This document shows positions 45,355 to 57,832 of a stretch of 64,000 nucleotides of DNA, one piece after another (within the stretch, counting starts at the first letter, position 1; each line of letters starts with the position of its first letter). The stretch spans positions 26,381,741 through 26,445,740 of the forward strand of contig NC_092182.1 in the NCBI RefSeq assembly GCF_043641665.1. Reading direction: 5' to 3'. Position numbers and translations under genes: made by a program. The notes below the pieces were generated by a model. It had not been told where the DNA came from and did not search any database. It worked only from the letters and a program-made list of their open reading frames with translations. This DNA comes from Enoplosus armatus. Taxonomy: Eukaryota; Chordata; Actinopteri; Centrarchiformes; Enoplosidae.

Positions 45355-46640
45355 CTTCAATCTGTGTTGGGTGATAAAACCTCTACGAATGTGCACTCTG
45401 ATAAATTAAGCAGCTGGACACTGGTTCCCCTGAATATCTGCTTTAAAGTATGTAAAGATTTAAAACTGGAAAGAAATGCTCGGCTGTTAAGATGGGTGGC
45501 ATTTGATGAAGATTTTAAACCAGCACAGCTGGATTTGAGATTTAAACAATGGATCCAGAAAGGCATCACATCGTATTCCCTAATTGCTACTAATACAGGC
45601 CTGGAAAGCTTCCAACACCTTACAGAAATCCACAATTTAGATCAACAGGATCTCTACAGATACCTACAGCTCAGGCATCACTTTGATAGAAACGTTAAAA
45701 TGATTAAGGGTACGGAAGTGGGCCCGCTTGAGATCTTTATTGATGCATATAAGGGCAACACCCATAAGAAACTGGTATCTAAAATATACTCATGTCTACA
45801 GTCTTCCAAGGACCACTCCTCCCTATATGTTAAAGCCAAATATAACTACAACAGAAGAAGAGTGGTCTCACATATGCAAAATACATTCCACCACCTCCTG
45901 CTCTGGCCAATGGAGAGGATTCTCATGGAAGAATGTGATCAGATTGTTTCTCCGTCCTCGGAGGAAATACTATCAAAACAGCTGACCACAATCAGGACAT
46001 TGCTGGAGGCAATGTGGTAAAATTATGGCTGATCACTTCCACATATTCTGGAAATGTCCAGTAATCCAGTCTTATTGGTTAGAGATATTAACAGAAATAA
46101 ATTCAATAATGGGATTTAAAATTGATAATAGTTTTTGCATGATATATTCTAGGCAATATAGCAGCTGAATTTAATGTTCGGGACAAGTACCTCCTTAAAT
46201 TAATATTTGTAGCAAGCAAAAAAAGCAATCACCAAAAAATGGCTTGTCAAAGAGCCCCCAACAAAAGGAGAATGGACAACAACTGTGAAGGACATGTTTG
46301 ATATGGAGAAGCTGACCTTTTCTTTAAGACCCTGTAAAGATACATCTTACAGATACTGGTCCAACTGGGTTTTGCATGTTGCACATACCAAGGAGACTTT
46401 TCTGGTACAAGGAATTTAATTTTTGACTTATTTACTTATTGGGATTCTTTCTTTGAGTTTCATCATATCTGTAACTTCCTGGTGATTTCTTGGATGTATT
46501 CTCCTTGTGTAACTTCTTTGCTCTGGATGGATGGTAACCCGTAACACAAAGTCATTACTGAGGACACATACGCTGTGCTGTACTAGCCCTGGTGACCTGT
46601 GTGGTCCTTTCTCTTTAAACCGTAAACTACAAAAAGAAAG
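45355..46640 (+). mobile_element. decayed L1-type LINE, ORF2 C-terminal region
   Basis: An open stretch of 218 codons (45364-46020) contains DLYRYLQLRHHFDRN and RLLRWVAFDEDFKP, typical of the region after the reverse transcriptase in fish L1 relatives. After a stop and frameshift, another frame reads HFHIFWKCPVIQSYWLEILT, the conserved C-terminal Cys/His region. The 5' part, with endonuclease and reverse transcriptase core, is missing. It lies between the two duplicated units and is not repeated after unit 2. Confidence 0.85.
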
Positions 46641-47110
46641 TATAAAAACATTTAAGGGGGAAAGAGGGAAACATCCAACTTTTTACTCCACTACATTTCT
46701 TTGACAGCTATAGTTACTAGTTCCTTTTCAGATCAAGATCTTACATGAAGAAAAATATGATAAACTTATAAAATACAACACGTTGTTAAAGTCACTGACT
46801 TTCCAACCTTTTTGGCTTTGGACCTCTCACTAAAAAGCAGTGTGTAGTTGGGGCCCCTTGTCACATTTCAGACGTCCTTAAGAGGTCAAATGATCCAATA
46901 TTTTATAAAATAAAGAAGAAATTCCACCCAAAGTCTAAAAGGTGGACATGAATTTGTGTAGCAGAACTTTGTTTTTTCTTCTTTCCTCTTCCATTGACCC
47001 CTCGTGACCCTTTGTTTATTTATTTAGATATTTCCACATTAATTTATCCCGTGTTACATTTGGGTCTGATAAGGATTTATATCACCTCTGTGAACATTTA
47101 TGACCTGCTG

Positions 47111-47113
<3 letters not shown>

Positions 47114-47158
<45 letters not shown>
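47114..47158. repeat. (GT)n microsatellite in unit 2
   Basis: About 22 GT units against about 14 at the matching place in unit 1 (42963-42990). It accounts for the shift in offset from 4151 to 4169. Confidence 0.95.
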
Positions 47159-47159
<1 letters not shown>

Positions 47160-47264
47160 GAGGTCAGTTAATTCACATTTCACGTCTGCCTTATAACTAA
47201 TTCAAGAAGAAGTTTGTCAGAAATCAGTAATACATTTAAACATTTTTATTGTTCAAATTGGACA

Positions 47265-47385
47265 TGTGGGAGGAAACCGGAGCGCCCGGAGTAAACCCAC
47301 GCCGACACGAGTCTGGGTCGGTGACCCTGACTTTGGTTCTGTGAGGCCACAGTGTTAACCACTGAGCCACTGTGCGGCCCTATAG
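47265..47385 (-). repeat. family E repeat, duplicate of 43095-43215
   Basis: Identical or nearly so to the unit 1 copy, at the 3' side of the second 190-codon gene. Confidence 0.65.
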
Positions 47386-47452
47386 GCAGCTGACAGCTGA
47401 CGCTGCTGCAACGCTGCAAACCTGCTCCGCCTGCAGCTGCTGGTGTGCTGCT

Positions 47453-48025
47453 TTATGCGAGGAGGGCCGCTAAAAGGAAGAAGCTCGCAATACCTGCGAG
47501 TGAAGCCACGCCATTGAACAAGTCCTTCCAGAAACGGCGGGGGGCAACTTTCTTTGCTGCGAGCCGAGCAGATTGGTCCTTGATGTGAGCCTGCAAAGAC
47601 TTGACGATGACTGCGTCCACATCTGGATCCTGTAACCCTATTACAGTCTCCAGCAGGCGCCGACTGCAGAACTTCTTCTGCAGGTCTTTCAACACCGCCT
47701 TGCAGACTTTCTTGGTGTTCTTGGGGTCCGGGCAGAAGCCTTCGGTGATAGTGAGCCCCTCCATGGTCTTGTCTATCAAGAGTTTGATGTGGGCGGCCCA
47801 CTCCTCCTGGCTGCGGTTCTGGACAGCGTGACACTTGGTCAACACTCTCACCGTCAGCAGGGCGACGAACAAGCGGAGCTGCTTCTCACTTTCTGTCTGG
47901 GTTGTGGACTCACAACCAGAGGCAGATGGATCAGCAGACTCTGTAGGTGTTTCAGGTTGGTTCATGGTGGTCTCGGAGTTGTTTTCCTTCTCCAGGATTG
48001 TCTCTGGTGTCTCTTTTTCAGTCAT
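47453..48025 (-). CDS. unknown 190-residue protein with hydrophobic C-terminus, copy 2
   Basis: Paralogue of 43284-43856, again a clean 190-codon frame. At residue 2 it has Thr instead of Ser. Residues 3 to about 159 are identical. It differs at seven residues in the last 35: A/V, C/R, E/D, D/N, A/G, T/S and T/A, written copy 1/copy 2. The C-terminus reads VASLAGIASFFLLAALLA and stays hydrophobic. Family unknown. A poly(A) hexamer is at 47245-47250. The two genes probably share regulatory sequence, because the 5' flanks are nearly identical. Confidence 0.7.
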   Translation of the reverse strand: MTEKETPETILEKENNSETTMNQPETPTESADPSASGCESTTQTESEKQLRLFVALLTVRVLTKCHAVQNRSQEEWAAHIKLLIDKTMEGLTITEGFCPDPKNTKKVCKAVLKDLQKKFCSRRLLETVIGLQDPDVDAVIVKSLQAHIKDQSARLAAKKVAPRRFWKDLFNGVASLAGIASFFLLAALLA

Positions 48026-48185
48026 GGCACTTGTTAGTGGGTTCTCTTTTCTCTAGGACGCGTACTAGTCTTTAGTAGTTCAGTAGAGGTCAGTAGTTTC
48101 TGGTCTGAGATAAAGTCCTCTTGTAGGAAACTGTGTGCTTTGATGCTTTGATGAGTCGTAGATTCTAGAACCCCGATGTGATGTC

Positions 48186-48262
48186 ACACACACACACACA
48201 CATACACACACACACACACACACAGACACACACACACACAGACACACACACACACACACAAC
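48186..48262. repeat. (CA)n microsatellite upstream of copy 2
   Basis: CA units with T and G interruptions, at the same place as 44017-44089 but with a different interruption pattern. Confidence 0.95.
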
Positions 48263-48490
48263 CTTGTACTTCTATACTTGTGAGGACCTTCATTGACACA
48301 ATGCATTCTCTAGGCCCTTCCCCTAACCTTAACCATCACAACTAAATGCCTAACTCCAACTCTTACCCTAACGCTAACCTCAGCCTAATTCTAACCTGAA
48401 CATTAAAACCATGTCTGAACCCTCAAACAGCCCTTTGAAGATCTGTTCGAAACATGTCCTCAATCCCAAGGTTTAAAACTCAAATTGGTT
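48263..48490. repeat. family D dispersed repeat, unit 2 copy
   Basis: Matches 44085-44310 with a handful of substitutions, for example AACCATCACA against AACATCACA. Confidence 0.7.
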
Positions 48491-48726
48491 CTCACAAAGA
48501 CAGCAAGTACACACACACACACACACACACACAGAGGTGTCCCTGTGAAGCAGTATCTCATGGCGTCCAATGTATTAAACCCAACAAAATCTCTTTGTTG
48601 AGATAAATCCTTTTGTTGCAAGTCTTATCTTTTTGTACGTCCAGTGTACAATTAGTGGGGCAACCTCATAGTCTCAAGCACTGAAAGCAAAGTTTTGTTC
48701 CTTTTTTCAGAAAACAAGTATTCATG

Positions 48727-48960
48727 GTGGCGCAGTGGTTAGCACTGTCGCACGGGAGGTAAAGCTGGTTAGAGCGGGTTGGGGGTTCGATCCCCGTCAT
48801 GTCGAAGTGTCCTTGAGCAAGAGACCGCTGGAGACCGATGGAGACCATTCACTCACACATTCACACACCAACCCACCATTGGTGTGTGAATGGGTGAGTG
48901 AGACTTAGCTGTAAAGCGCTTTGGGAACCGTGAAGGTTGAAAAGTATAATATATATATCT
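48727..48960 (+). repeat. tRNA-like family E repeat, longer copy
   Basis: Same head as 44548. It then has a tail with TGGTGTGTGAATGGGTGAGT and GTAAAGCGCTTTGGGAACCG, the usual end of this fish repeat class, before an AT microsatellite. An internal palindrome (CACACCAACC/GGTGTGTG) is present. Confidence 0.7.
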
Positions 48961-51374
48961 AAGTGAGATCATTTATAAATCCTCCTTTTATGAAGGTTAC
49001 CATGTTTATTTTTAGTTTGTGGTGCTAGAACGTATCGTTGGAGACGATAGCGGCTTATAAGCACGAATCATCGTGCGCAAAGAGGTTATTCCTGAAAACT
49101 CTCTCCCTTCTAAAAGAAATATTTACACATTAGGCCCCTGTTGTTTAATTGTACTGTGATTTCATTTTTCTGAATTATTTTTGACAGCAATCACAACACG
49201 GGCAATTATGGGACATGTAATATGTCATATCACAACCTGCGTAACTGAAGAGGAAAGGCCTTTTAAAAAATTTTTTTTAAAAAGTGTGTGTGTGTGTGTG
49301 TGCACTGTGTTGACTCTGAAAGCAAACATATTTCCTGGCAGGAAGTATAGTGACACACACACACACACACACACTCTCAAACATCAGCGTCACCGTCTTC
49401 CCTCTTCTATCTGAGCGGCTCTGTGCTGCTGGCTTCTGCAGGAAGAGACAGGAAATAAATGTGTTGTAAATGTATTTATGTACATCTCAGGTGCACCCAG
49501 ATACTCAGCGTTTTCCCTCCACTCCTGATCAAACGTGGGATAACGTCCCTGGAGAGGAATGATGTTGTGATAATATGGCATTAAAAACACTTCTACTTCG
49601 ACCAACACATCTGAGTTCTTGAAGCGAGACGTTGTGACAGTCATGGAATAATGCTAACATTTAGCTAAATGCTAAACTAATGTAACAGTAGGACAAATGG
49701 AGTTATACAGCCACAGTTTGCTAACTTTAGCCACTGTAAGCTACCACAAGGCTGTAGCAGCAATTCAGCTTTTCATTTGTGGGAGATTGTGGTATTTCTT
49801 TGTTTGAAAGTGACAGTCTTGTGCTCTTGTGTTTGCAAAGTAAATAAATATATAGTTTTAGCCTTGGCGGACGTACGGTATGAGTGCTTTCTTGTGAAAT
49901 CATTAAAGGTTCTGGCCTTACTGCTGTAGTTCATCATGTTGTCTTTTACCTCAGGGACACACTCGGTTCGAGATAGTCTAAAAGTAAAGACGAGGATTTG
50001 CATCAACATGGCAGAACACATTTGGATAAAGGAAATAAAACCATTATGGTGCACCCAGGGAGCTCTCAGTGGGGTAAGGACACCAGTGACTTGACTGGTG
50101 GGTTGGAGGAGGAGGAGGAGGAGGAGGAGAGGGCTGGCTGGGGTCGGAGAGGAGGGGAGGGCGAGGTGGGGCCGAGCGGAGCTGGAGGGTTGAGGCCAGC
50201 AGAGGGCTCAGAGGAGTGAGAGAGGCCTGCCAGGAGGTGCCTGTGTGGAGGGTACGACCTCATACCAGTTAGTTACTGTGGAGCCGGCGGAGCCTGACTC
50301 AGTGTACGCACTCTCTCTGATATATATATATCTATCACTTGTACTTCAACGTCAATAATGTAAAACTAAGGCAGGATCAATACATCCCTGTATACAGCTA
50401 CATAAAAAGCCTCAGAGGAAGTTTGATTTTCACTTGTGGGCAGCAGAAACAAGCTGTGAGCACAACATTGATGCTGCCTCACATTTAACTTGTTAGCAAA
50501 CAGTTGCTGAGGACTTCTGCTGGTTTCACTGCCCGGCGTTCAGTCTGTGTGATAATATTTTGACAAGAAAACCGTTTAATTCAATCAGTGGGGACTGAAA
50601 TGAATCTAAAACACAGTAAATGAATCATTTGACGTTATATATCGTCTGTCTTGAAGCATTAAGTACTGCACCGTGTTAGCCAACATGAGCAGCTTCAACC
50701 CAACAAGGTCTCATCCTCCCACGTCGGGACTCAGTGACTATAGTGTCACATGGGTTGTAAAAGTTTGACATCATGAGAAGGCCTTTCTGGTGCAGATTAC
50801 ACCGATGATTAAATGTCTGAGGTTGTTGAAGTACTGGGTAAATAAAACTGAGTGCAAGTCATTAAACTCTGACTTCTGAAAGAGTCCTTTTAACGTTTAG
50901 TCCTGGCTCTGATGGAGAGTTTGAGGTGGTCTGTGTGGTGGTGGGGTCCAGGCAAAACCAGGCTGTATTTGTATTTGGCTTCAAATATTAAAACTAGCTG
51001 AGCTGGCTTGATTTATTAGGTGCCATTACACACATAAAAGTACTCAAAAGTAGTTTGTCACGTGATCAAAATCAACCACATCTCTTTGCTGATTCACTGG
51101 TGAAAAACAGTTCCTGGTTTTAAGAGACTGGATGTGATGAAAGTGTTAAAGTGTAAAGGGGTGCGGGCTGACATGACTGTGGGGGTGAACAGTTACGAAC
51201 AAGGTTCAAAAGATGAAATCAAAGTTGGATTTTCATGAAGAAGTATTTGAATTTTACTCACTAAACTCTAAGGAGCCCATAATACTTATAATAATATTAC
51301 TGTATATGTATTATGTGTTACTATAAATCAGATGAGCATCAATGATTCAATGTGCCGTCATCGTTCAGCTGTGA

Positions 51375-51550
51375 ATCCATAGACTGTATATAAAACGTTT
51401 ATATATAGAGTCTGAGTTTGATCCATAGACTGTATATAAAACGTTTATATATAGAGTCTGAGTTTGATCCATAGACTGTATATAAAACGTTTATATATAG
51501 AGTCTGAGTTTGATCCATAGACTGTATATAAAACGTTTATATATAGAGAC
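51375..51550. repeat. 46-bp tandem repeat, about 4 units
   Basis: ATCCATAGAC starts at 51375, 51421, 51467 and 51513. Each unit has an imperfect palindrome, AGACTGTATATAAA...TTTATATATAGAGTCT, centred on ACGT. The phrase CATAGACTGTATATAAA is, from memory, widespread in fish genomes. Confidence 0.95.
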
Positions 51551-51859
51551 GAGACTCGCTGATATCTTCACAGTAAATGAGGCCCTTTGTTCGCTCAACA
51601 GATCATCATCACCACAGCTACTCAGAAATACTTTGTCTTTCCACTCCACGCTGCCAGAAGAGGCGAGAGCTGTTGAGAATTGGTTTGATTGTATGATGAG
51701 TATCACCTGCTTCACAAACCTCCGCTGCTCACGTGAGTTCTCGTCTAAACAACAGACAGAAACCGAGTGTGATTTCATGATTCTCCGATTAGAAGTGATG
51801 TGTGATGCTGTGTGGTGAACCCTGATCCTGAATCCACCCCTAACGCTGTCCTTTCCCAC

Positions 51860-51928
<69 letters not shown>
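51860..51928. repeat. (CA)n microsatellite
   Basis: About 34 uninterrupted CA units. Confidence 0.95.
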
Positions 51929-51930
<2 letters not shown>

Positions 51931-54900
51931 GCTGTCTGTGGGAGATTTAGCTCACATGACCACCCTGATGCTGCTCGATCTGACCGGACTAAAGGGCCAA
52001 ATACATTTATGTGACCGAGCTAAAGGGCCAACAGATCGGCCGTCTCATCGGGTGAGTGTGTGTGTGCACGTGAGTGTGCATGTGTCTGAGATGATCAGCT
52101 GCTGCTCTTCTTCATGTTTTTTTTTTTTTTTTTCCCTGTAACACTACGAGCAGCTTGCTGTGTTTCCACATTTCCAACTTTGACTTTTCTGCAGAACCAA
52201 ACTGTAATTTGTGTTTGTTTCTTGGAACTCATTATTTCAACACTGACACATCTGACTGATTTCAAAGTTTGAGCCAAACACTCCTGCGCTTTGACAGCAA
52301 GATTTAAGCCCGACTACAAACCTCAGCAGCAACTCTTAAAGGTTTCATGTGGATGTCCAGTTGAAGGATTAAATTCTGAGAAAGCTGAGATCTCCAGCAG
52401 TGCCTACATATACCAGGATACATTGCACACGAGCGTCTGCTCTGACGCACTGAGGAATGTATTGCTTTAATTGACTAAATTTACCATCAACTCTGAGTGG
52501 AATTTTCTCTTTTAAAACTAGGAGGTTTAGATCTGAAATGACTCAACAACTGCAAGACTTTTCCCACCTCAAATTTATTCAAAAAAACTAATTTTGGTGG
52601 AAGGTTTTGGGAGACGTTTGGCTGTTTTCTGTGAAAAAGTTCCAGTAATGTGTTGAAAACTGTTGGCAGTGAAGTCTGAGGCTCACAGAGAGTGACCAGG
52701 ATGTCTCTGGAAAGATGTTTTATACTCTGAGCAGCATAAACAAAATCAAACACAGAGCAAAAGTGATATCTCAGAACCTCAGTAGATAAAACCTGCATGG
52801 CTGAATACCACACGGGTTATGTGTAAAAATATATCTTTGTCATTTGAGTGAACTCACCCTTTAACGTCTCAGGAGACAGGCCAGCAATTCAGAGCTCTGA
52901 AGTCAGCCTGCCTGCTGTGATATTATTTCTATATCACATTATCTCATTACACAATAACGTCTGGTCCAGTTGTGCTTGTTCCTGTAATGACCTAACCACC
53001 TCCACCACAGCCTCCCACTGTGACGGGGGCAGCGTGGCCTTTCCACAGCTGCAGTCAAAGACTTGAGGAAATATTTCAGCGAACGCTCCAACAGAGAAAG
53101 CCTCAATTAAAAAACGAGTTCAAAGACAGTATGAGCAGGTTAGTTTAGGATAGGAGTATGTAGCATAACATATCCTGGTTTAACTCAAAGGGTACGCCTT
53201 CACTTCCCAGAGGATCTGTCTGTCCTGATGAAATCTTTCAACCAACGCGTGTTTCATGATACTCAAATAAGAACCTGTTTATGTGTGTACATGCTTTATG
53301 GTGTCTGGTTTCTGATTGTATGTGAGATCGTATCTTCCCCACCGACCCAATCAACCACAGTGAGACACCTTTAAAACAACAAAACTCTCCATATCGACTG
53401 TCACGACTTGTTGTAATTGAGTGTTGAGCTCTGTTTTTCTTCACTTCAGGTGAACGAACGTTCACCAGAACAGTTAAAACGCAGCTCCTGGACTGATGGC
53501 GGTGGATGCTGTCACGACTACACTGGTTATACTTGAGAAACCTGTTGGAACACGTTTGGTGTTATTTCTCCTCCTCAGGATCAACTGAGAATTCGTGTGT
53601 GATGGTTTGAAAACTGCTTCAGTGGCTTTTCCACGCTGCCAACACTGGCTCTGTGTAAGAACATCTGCACATTATGCATATACATGTTTTTCATTCCAAC
53701 TCTATATCCAACCATAATGTTCTCTGTGTAATCCGAAGCATAATAAGGGCGTCAGGAGCGACACCTTAATCGGTGCTGACTCTGAGAACGTAAAGGAAAT
53801 TAAAACCTAACGCTCGAGAGCTGGAGGCAGATGGCCTCTGACAGAACTTCATCTGCGCTGCACTTCATTTAAACTCTACTTTGGTCAGAAATACCTTAAA
53901 GGTAAGAATCACAAACATACAAACATCTTTTACTTAAATGTTTTTGTGCATTTTTGCAAAATTCACTGTATACCAGCTCTCAGTTTAACTCACTACAGCT
54001 CAACAGCAGCACAAACCTCCAAAATGACAGTAACGTTGAATCAACACTTCAGTTGCCAGGCTGTTGTACGAGACTGCGTTGAAATGTTCCTGTTTCTTTC
54101 TTGTTTCATTGTTATTTCCCGTTTTGACTGAGAAGTAATCGATCACACGTCTCTGCCGTTCCCTTCAGCATCTTTCAGCTCAGCTGCTTTTGGTTTCACA
54201 GTGCTTTGGTTCACTCTCTCCGCTCTCATCATCAAAAAGCCTCTGATGAATCCACTGAGCACCACCCGCGATGTCAGCGGGTATTTAGCAGCTCAAGAAA
54301 TGTCCCCCAACGTATGTCAGTGTTACTAATTACTTCCTCTTCCTATATTTTTGTGATGGCATAAAGTTTTGTTTGTATAGATATCATGGTGAAAACTGGT
54401 GCAACCTGTGGAGCTTTCAATCCTCCATTCTGTGCTCTTCTTCTGGAGTTACGGCTGTCTACCACAGTGTTATTCTTGACACTACCACCAGGTGGCACCA
54501 AAGACAAGAATATTCAAATCCTTGCAGAAATGAGCCATTGTAATATATTGACCATAACTGATTGCTTTTTATCATCCACGTGGCGCTCTATGCTTCTTCA
54601 GCATGTGTTGACTGACGGCCGGCTATGAGAAAAAGTACAAATACTTTTAGTATGAACAGGATGTTGTTGTATGGGCCTTAAACAAGTGTTGGCTGAATCT
54701 GCTATAGCTGATGTAGGTATTTCTGTACATTTCAGATGAACAAGCCGCTGCTAAGGATTTTTAGTTGCACAGCACACTCTGCTCCTTTTCTATAGAAACA
54801 AGAAATGTGCGTCCTTGGTGGTAAAAAAAAGTTGATATTTATATGAGAATCGTGTAAATCTCTTACATAAAAATGTCAGGCTGGGTTAGCGATGTATCAG

Positions 54901-55453
54901 ACTTAGTTATTAGCTGTGGAGCTGCTACAAATCTTTGCATGAATGCCAGGAGCTGACCCTCAAGAGCATAAATTATAGTTCACACTCGGGACAAAGTGGT
55001 GACTTTGCAGTCAGGTCTCTCAGTATGTGATTGGTAAAATGGACCAACAGTCAGTGCCCCAAAGATTTAGTAAAAGCCTGTAAGCGTGGCAGGAAGAGCC
55101 AGAGGGTTAGCAGTTCTTCTGTCTCAATAACTGGAGAAACGTATACGTCTCTGGTTTGTTTTCTTTGGCTTTGCAGCTGCTCTCCCTGCAGAAATGGCTA
55201 GAAACTCTGGGAGGCTGAGCTGCTGACAATGCAGCAAGTGTCCCCGACTGACCAACAGGACCAGAGGATGTTATGTAACACACTCAGACTCGCAAACTCC
55301 CAGTCACACATGAACAGAACATATAGTGGCTGTCCATACATGAGCCTTTGATAGTTAAGGTGAGCAGATGGATTGTCAGTTGGTTGCAATCTGCAACCTC
55401 ACCACTAGATGGCACTAAATCTTACATACTGGTCCTTTAAGGCCTATTGAGGG

Positions 55454-55465
<12 letters not shown>

Positions 55466-55504
<39 letters not shown>
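55466..55504. repeat. (CA)n microsatellite flanked by TA runs
   Basis: TATATATA, then CA units, then ATATATATA. Confidence 0.9.
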
Positions 55505-55512
<8 letters not shown>

Positions 55513-57832
55513 CATATATAAACAGTCAATACACACACACAGTAGCATCGAACCACATAGTGCGAACAGTAGCTAAAGTGCAGTTCTCTTTTGTTCTCCC
55601 TGAACAAACCGAAAATACAGACGTAAACACGCCATCCAACTTCAACATATATTGAGTTGTTTTCCAGTATAACTGTATCAGTTTATGTAAAGTATTAAAT
55701 AACTATTTCAATTGACCTTGAAGGTTTGACACCAGAAGATTTCAAGATTCAGATTGTGAGGATTCACCTCCGGCCCTGTTTACACTTGTCGTATGTCGAT
55801 GTATGAATTACACATTTACATATAAATATAAATCTGCATGAGTCAAAAGCACCCGTCTTCATTTTCTCATGCTAGATGTAAGTCCTGGTCCAGTGTCGCT
55901 GGGTGTTTTGTATCAAGGCCTCCAGATTAAAACTCTTTAGACCAGTTATCAGTCGCGACGTCAGAGTCCTCCAGAGAACATTTAGGGGGTCACATGATTT
56001 ATTTATTGACATTGATTGATTGTCAGCTGATACAAAATGAAAAGTGATAATTATTTTGTTATACTGTATAGTATACTATTATACTGTCATGTTTTAAGGA
56101 CTCATAACCCAAAAGAGGTGATAATTTTAAGATTTTTGTGTGGACTCTGGATTAATTGTTCTACAGTAAATGAGACAGATGTGACATTTAGTGGTTATTT
56201 TGCAGGGAACCTCTTCATGGATGCTCAGGTGTCCCTGGACCCCCGTTTGGAAACTAATTCCTTTATCAGAGGTGATTAAAACTTAAAAATGTAAAAATGA
56301 CAAATCAATCACATATGCCCATAATTGGTTCACTGTCCCAAAACTAACATTTCTCTTTATTGTGTAAAATCTGTGACACCTGAAATACTGTAGAGAGGCT
56401 CAGTTTGCACACACACATTCAGACTTATGGTGCCTCATATTCAGGTCTCATGTACACTGAAGATATCTGCGCTGTTTTCCAAATACAATCTGATTTATTA
56501 ACATTCAGAAGAGAAACTTTAAAGCCAAAGTTGAAGTGAATAAGCTGTAAATATGTTGATATTAGTTGAAACTAGATTTTTGCTCACATAGAAAATGAAC
56601 ATTCAGGGCCTACCGACAGAAGACTCTGGAGACCAGCTGCTTTGGGATTTTGGGGTTAAAAGTGTTCATAACAGGTCAAAATCCCACACTGTCCACACGA
56701 TGTGGGTATTAATATTAGACGACATAGTGAAACAAATATTCCATGTATGGTTAAAATATATACATTCATCTGAACATTGATTCTTGGTCCCGATGTACCT
56801 GATGTTGTCTTTTTCTAATTTCTACCTTTCGGACCGTGTTGGGTTGTTACAGTATCTGGACGCTGTTGAGGTGTTTTATTACGCATGATGAAATAGTGAG
56901 ATTCTCGTTGATGACAAATCTCTGTCGTTTTGCTGTAATTTATCTTATGATCTGAAGTTGATCCTTCCTTATTTACCTCCATGCCTCCTCTGCCGTCTCT
57001 TCTGCTTTCTCCTTGTCTCTCGCCTGATTACAGCAGTGACGATGACATAAGGAGCAGCATTTGGTTGATATGAGAAACGTCCGTAGAAGTACAGCTTTGG
57101 AACCAGCTACTGATTCTCACTTCGTCAGCTCGCCCTCTTCTGTGGTCAGACACGGCAGCTAATTCACTGCAGATGTCAGACTGTTCAGGAGCTGGAAGCA
57201 GTAAATTTGACTCTCAGTGATCCGAACTATTGACATGAACAAAGATAAGGCGTGATAATTACCCCCCACATCTGACTCAATGCATTACATTACCTTCTTT
57301 ATACTGTGACCAGTATTCTGCACATTCTATCCTCTTCTCTTCAAACACTGTGCAGCTCATTTCATTTTAAAAACTGATATATTTTACACATTTCTTTATT
57401 GTAAATGTTTCCGTTTCATAGCTATGATTCTTGGCTTTTGCAGTACTTGTTTTTTTCTTTTAGCTTTCTCTTACAATGTTTATGGTACACACACTGGAGG
57501 GACCCAAGTGCAGGACACGGCCAGGGTTATTTGGATAAGGTGAGGTTTTATTATTAAATGGAAGCTGACGGCAGGGGAATGAAATCCAAAGGCAATAGGG
57601 AAGTGAGTGAGGCTGGCGTGAGCGTGAAGGGAAGGAAGCGTGGCAGATGAGGATAGCTGGGAGGCAGGGTGGTGGCAGGCAGGCTGAAGATGATCCTGGA
57701 CACAGAGAGGCAGCTATTAGTAACAACTAGTACAGAGATACTGAATAGCTCGTAGAACATCTGAGTCGGCCTTGAAAAGTAGCTACCGCTGAGGTTACAC
57801 AACAATCAGGCGATGAAGAACTGGGGTAGATA

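Larger units (their letters stand above)
46662..49395. repeat. segmental duplication, copy 2
   Basis: Second unit of the duplication, same orientation as 42511-45210. Differences include a longer GT run (47114-47158), an intact tail of the tRNA-like repeat (48841-48960) where unit 1 has hairpins, and a deletion near its end. Confidence 0.95.
49400..57832. other. gene-poor interval
   Basis: No ORF with a known domain and no phased exon chain was found. The interval has a GAG-type purine run near 50107-50130, a (CA)n run, the 46-bp tandem repeat at 51375, a (CA)n/(TA) run at 55466-55504 and otherwise unique-looking AT-rich DNA. Confidence 0.5.
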
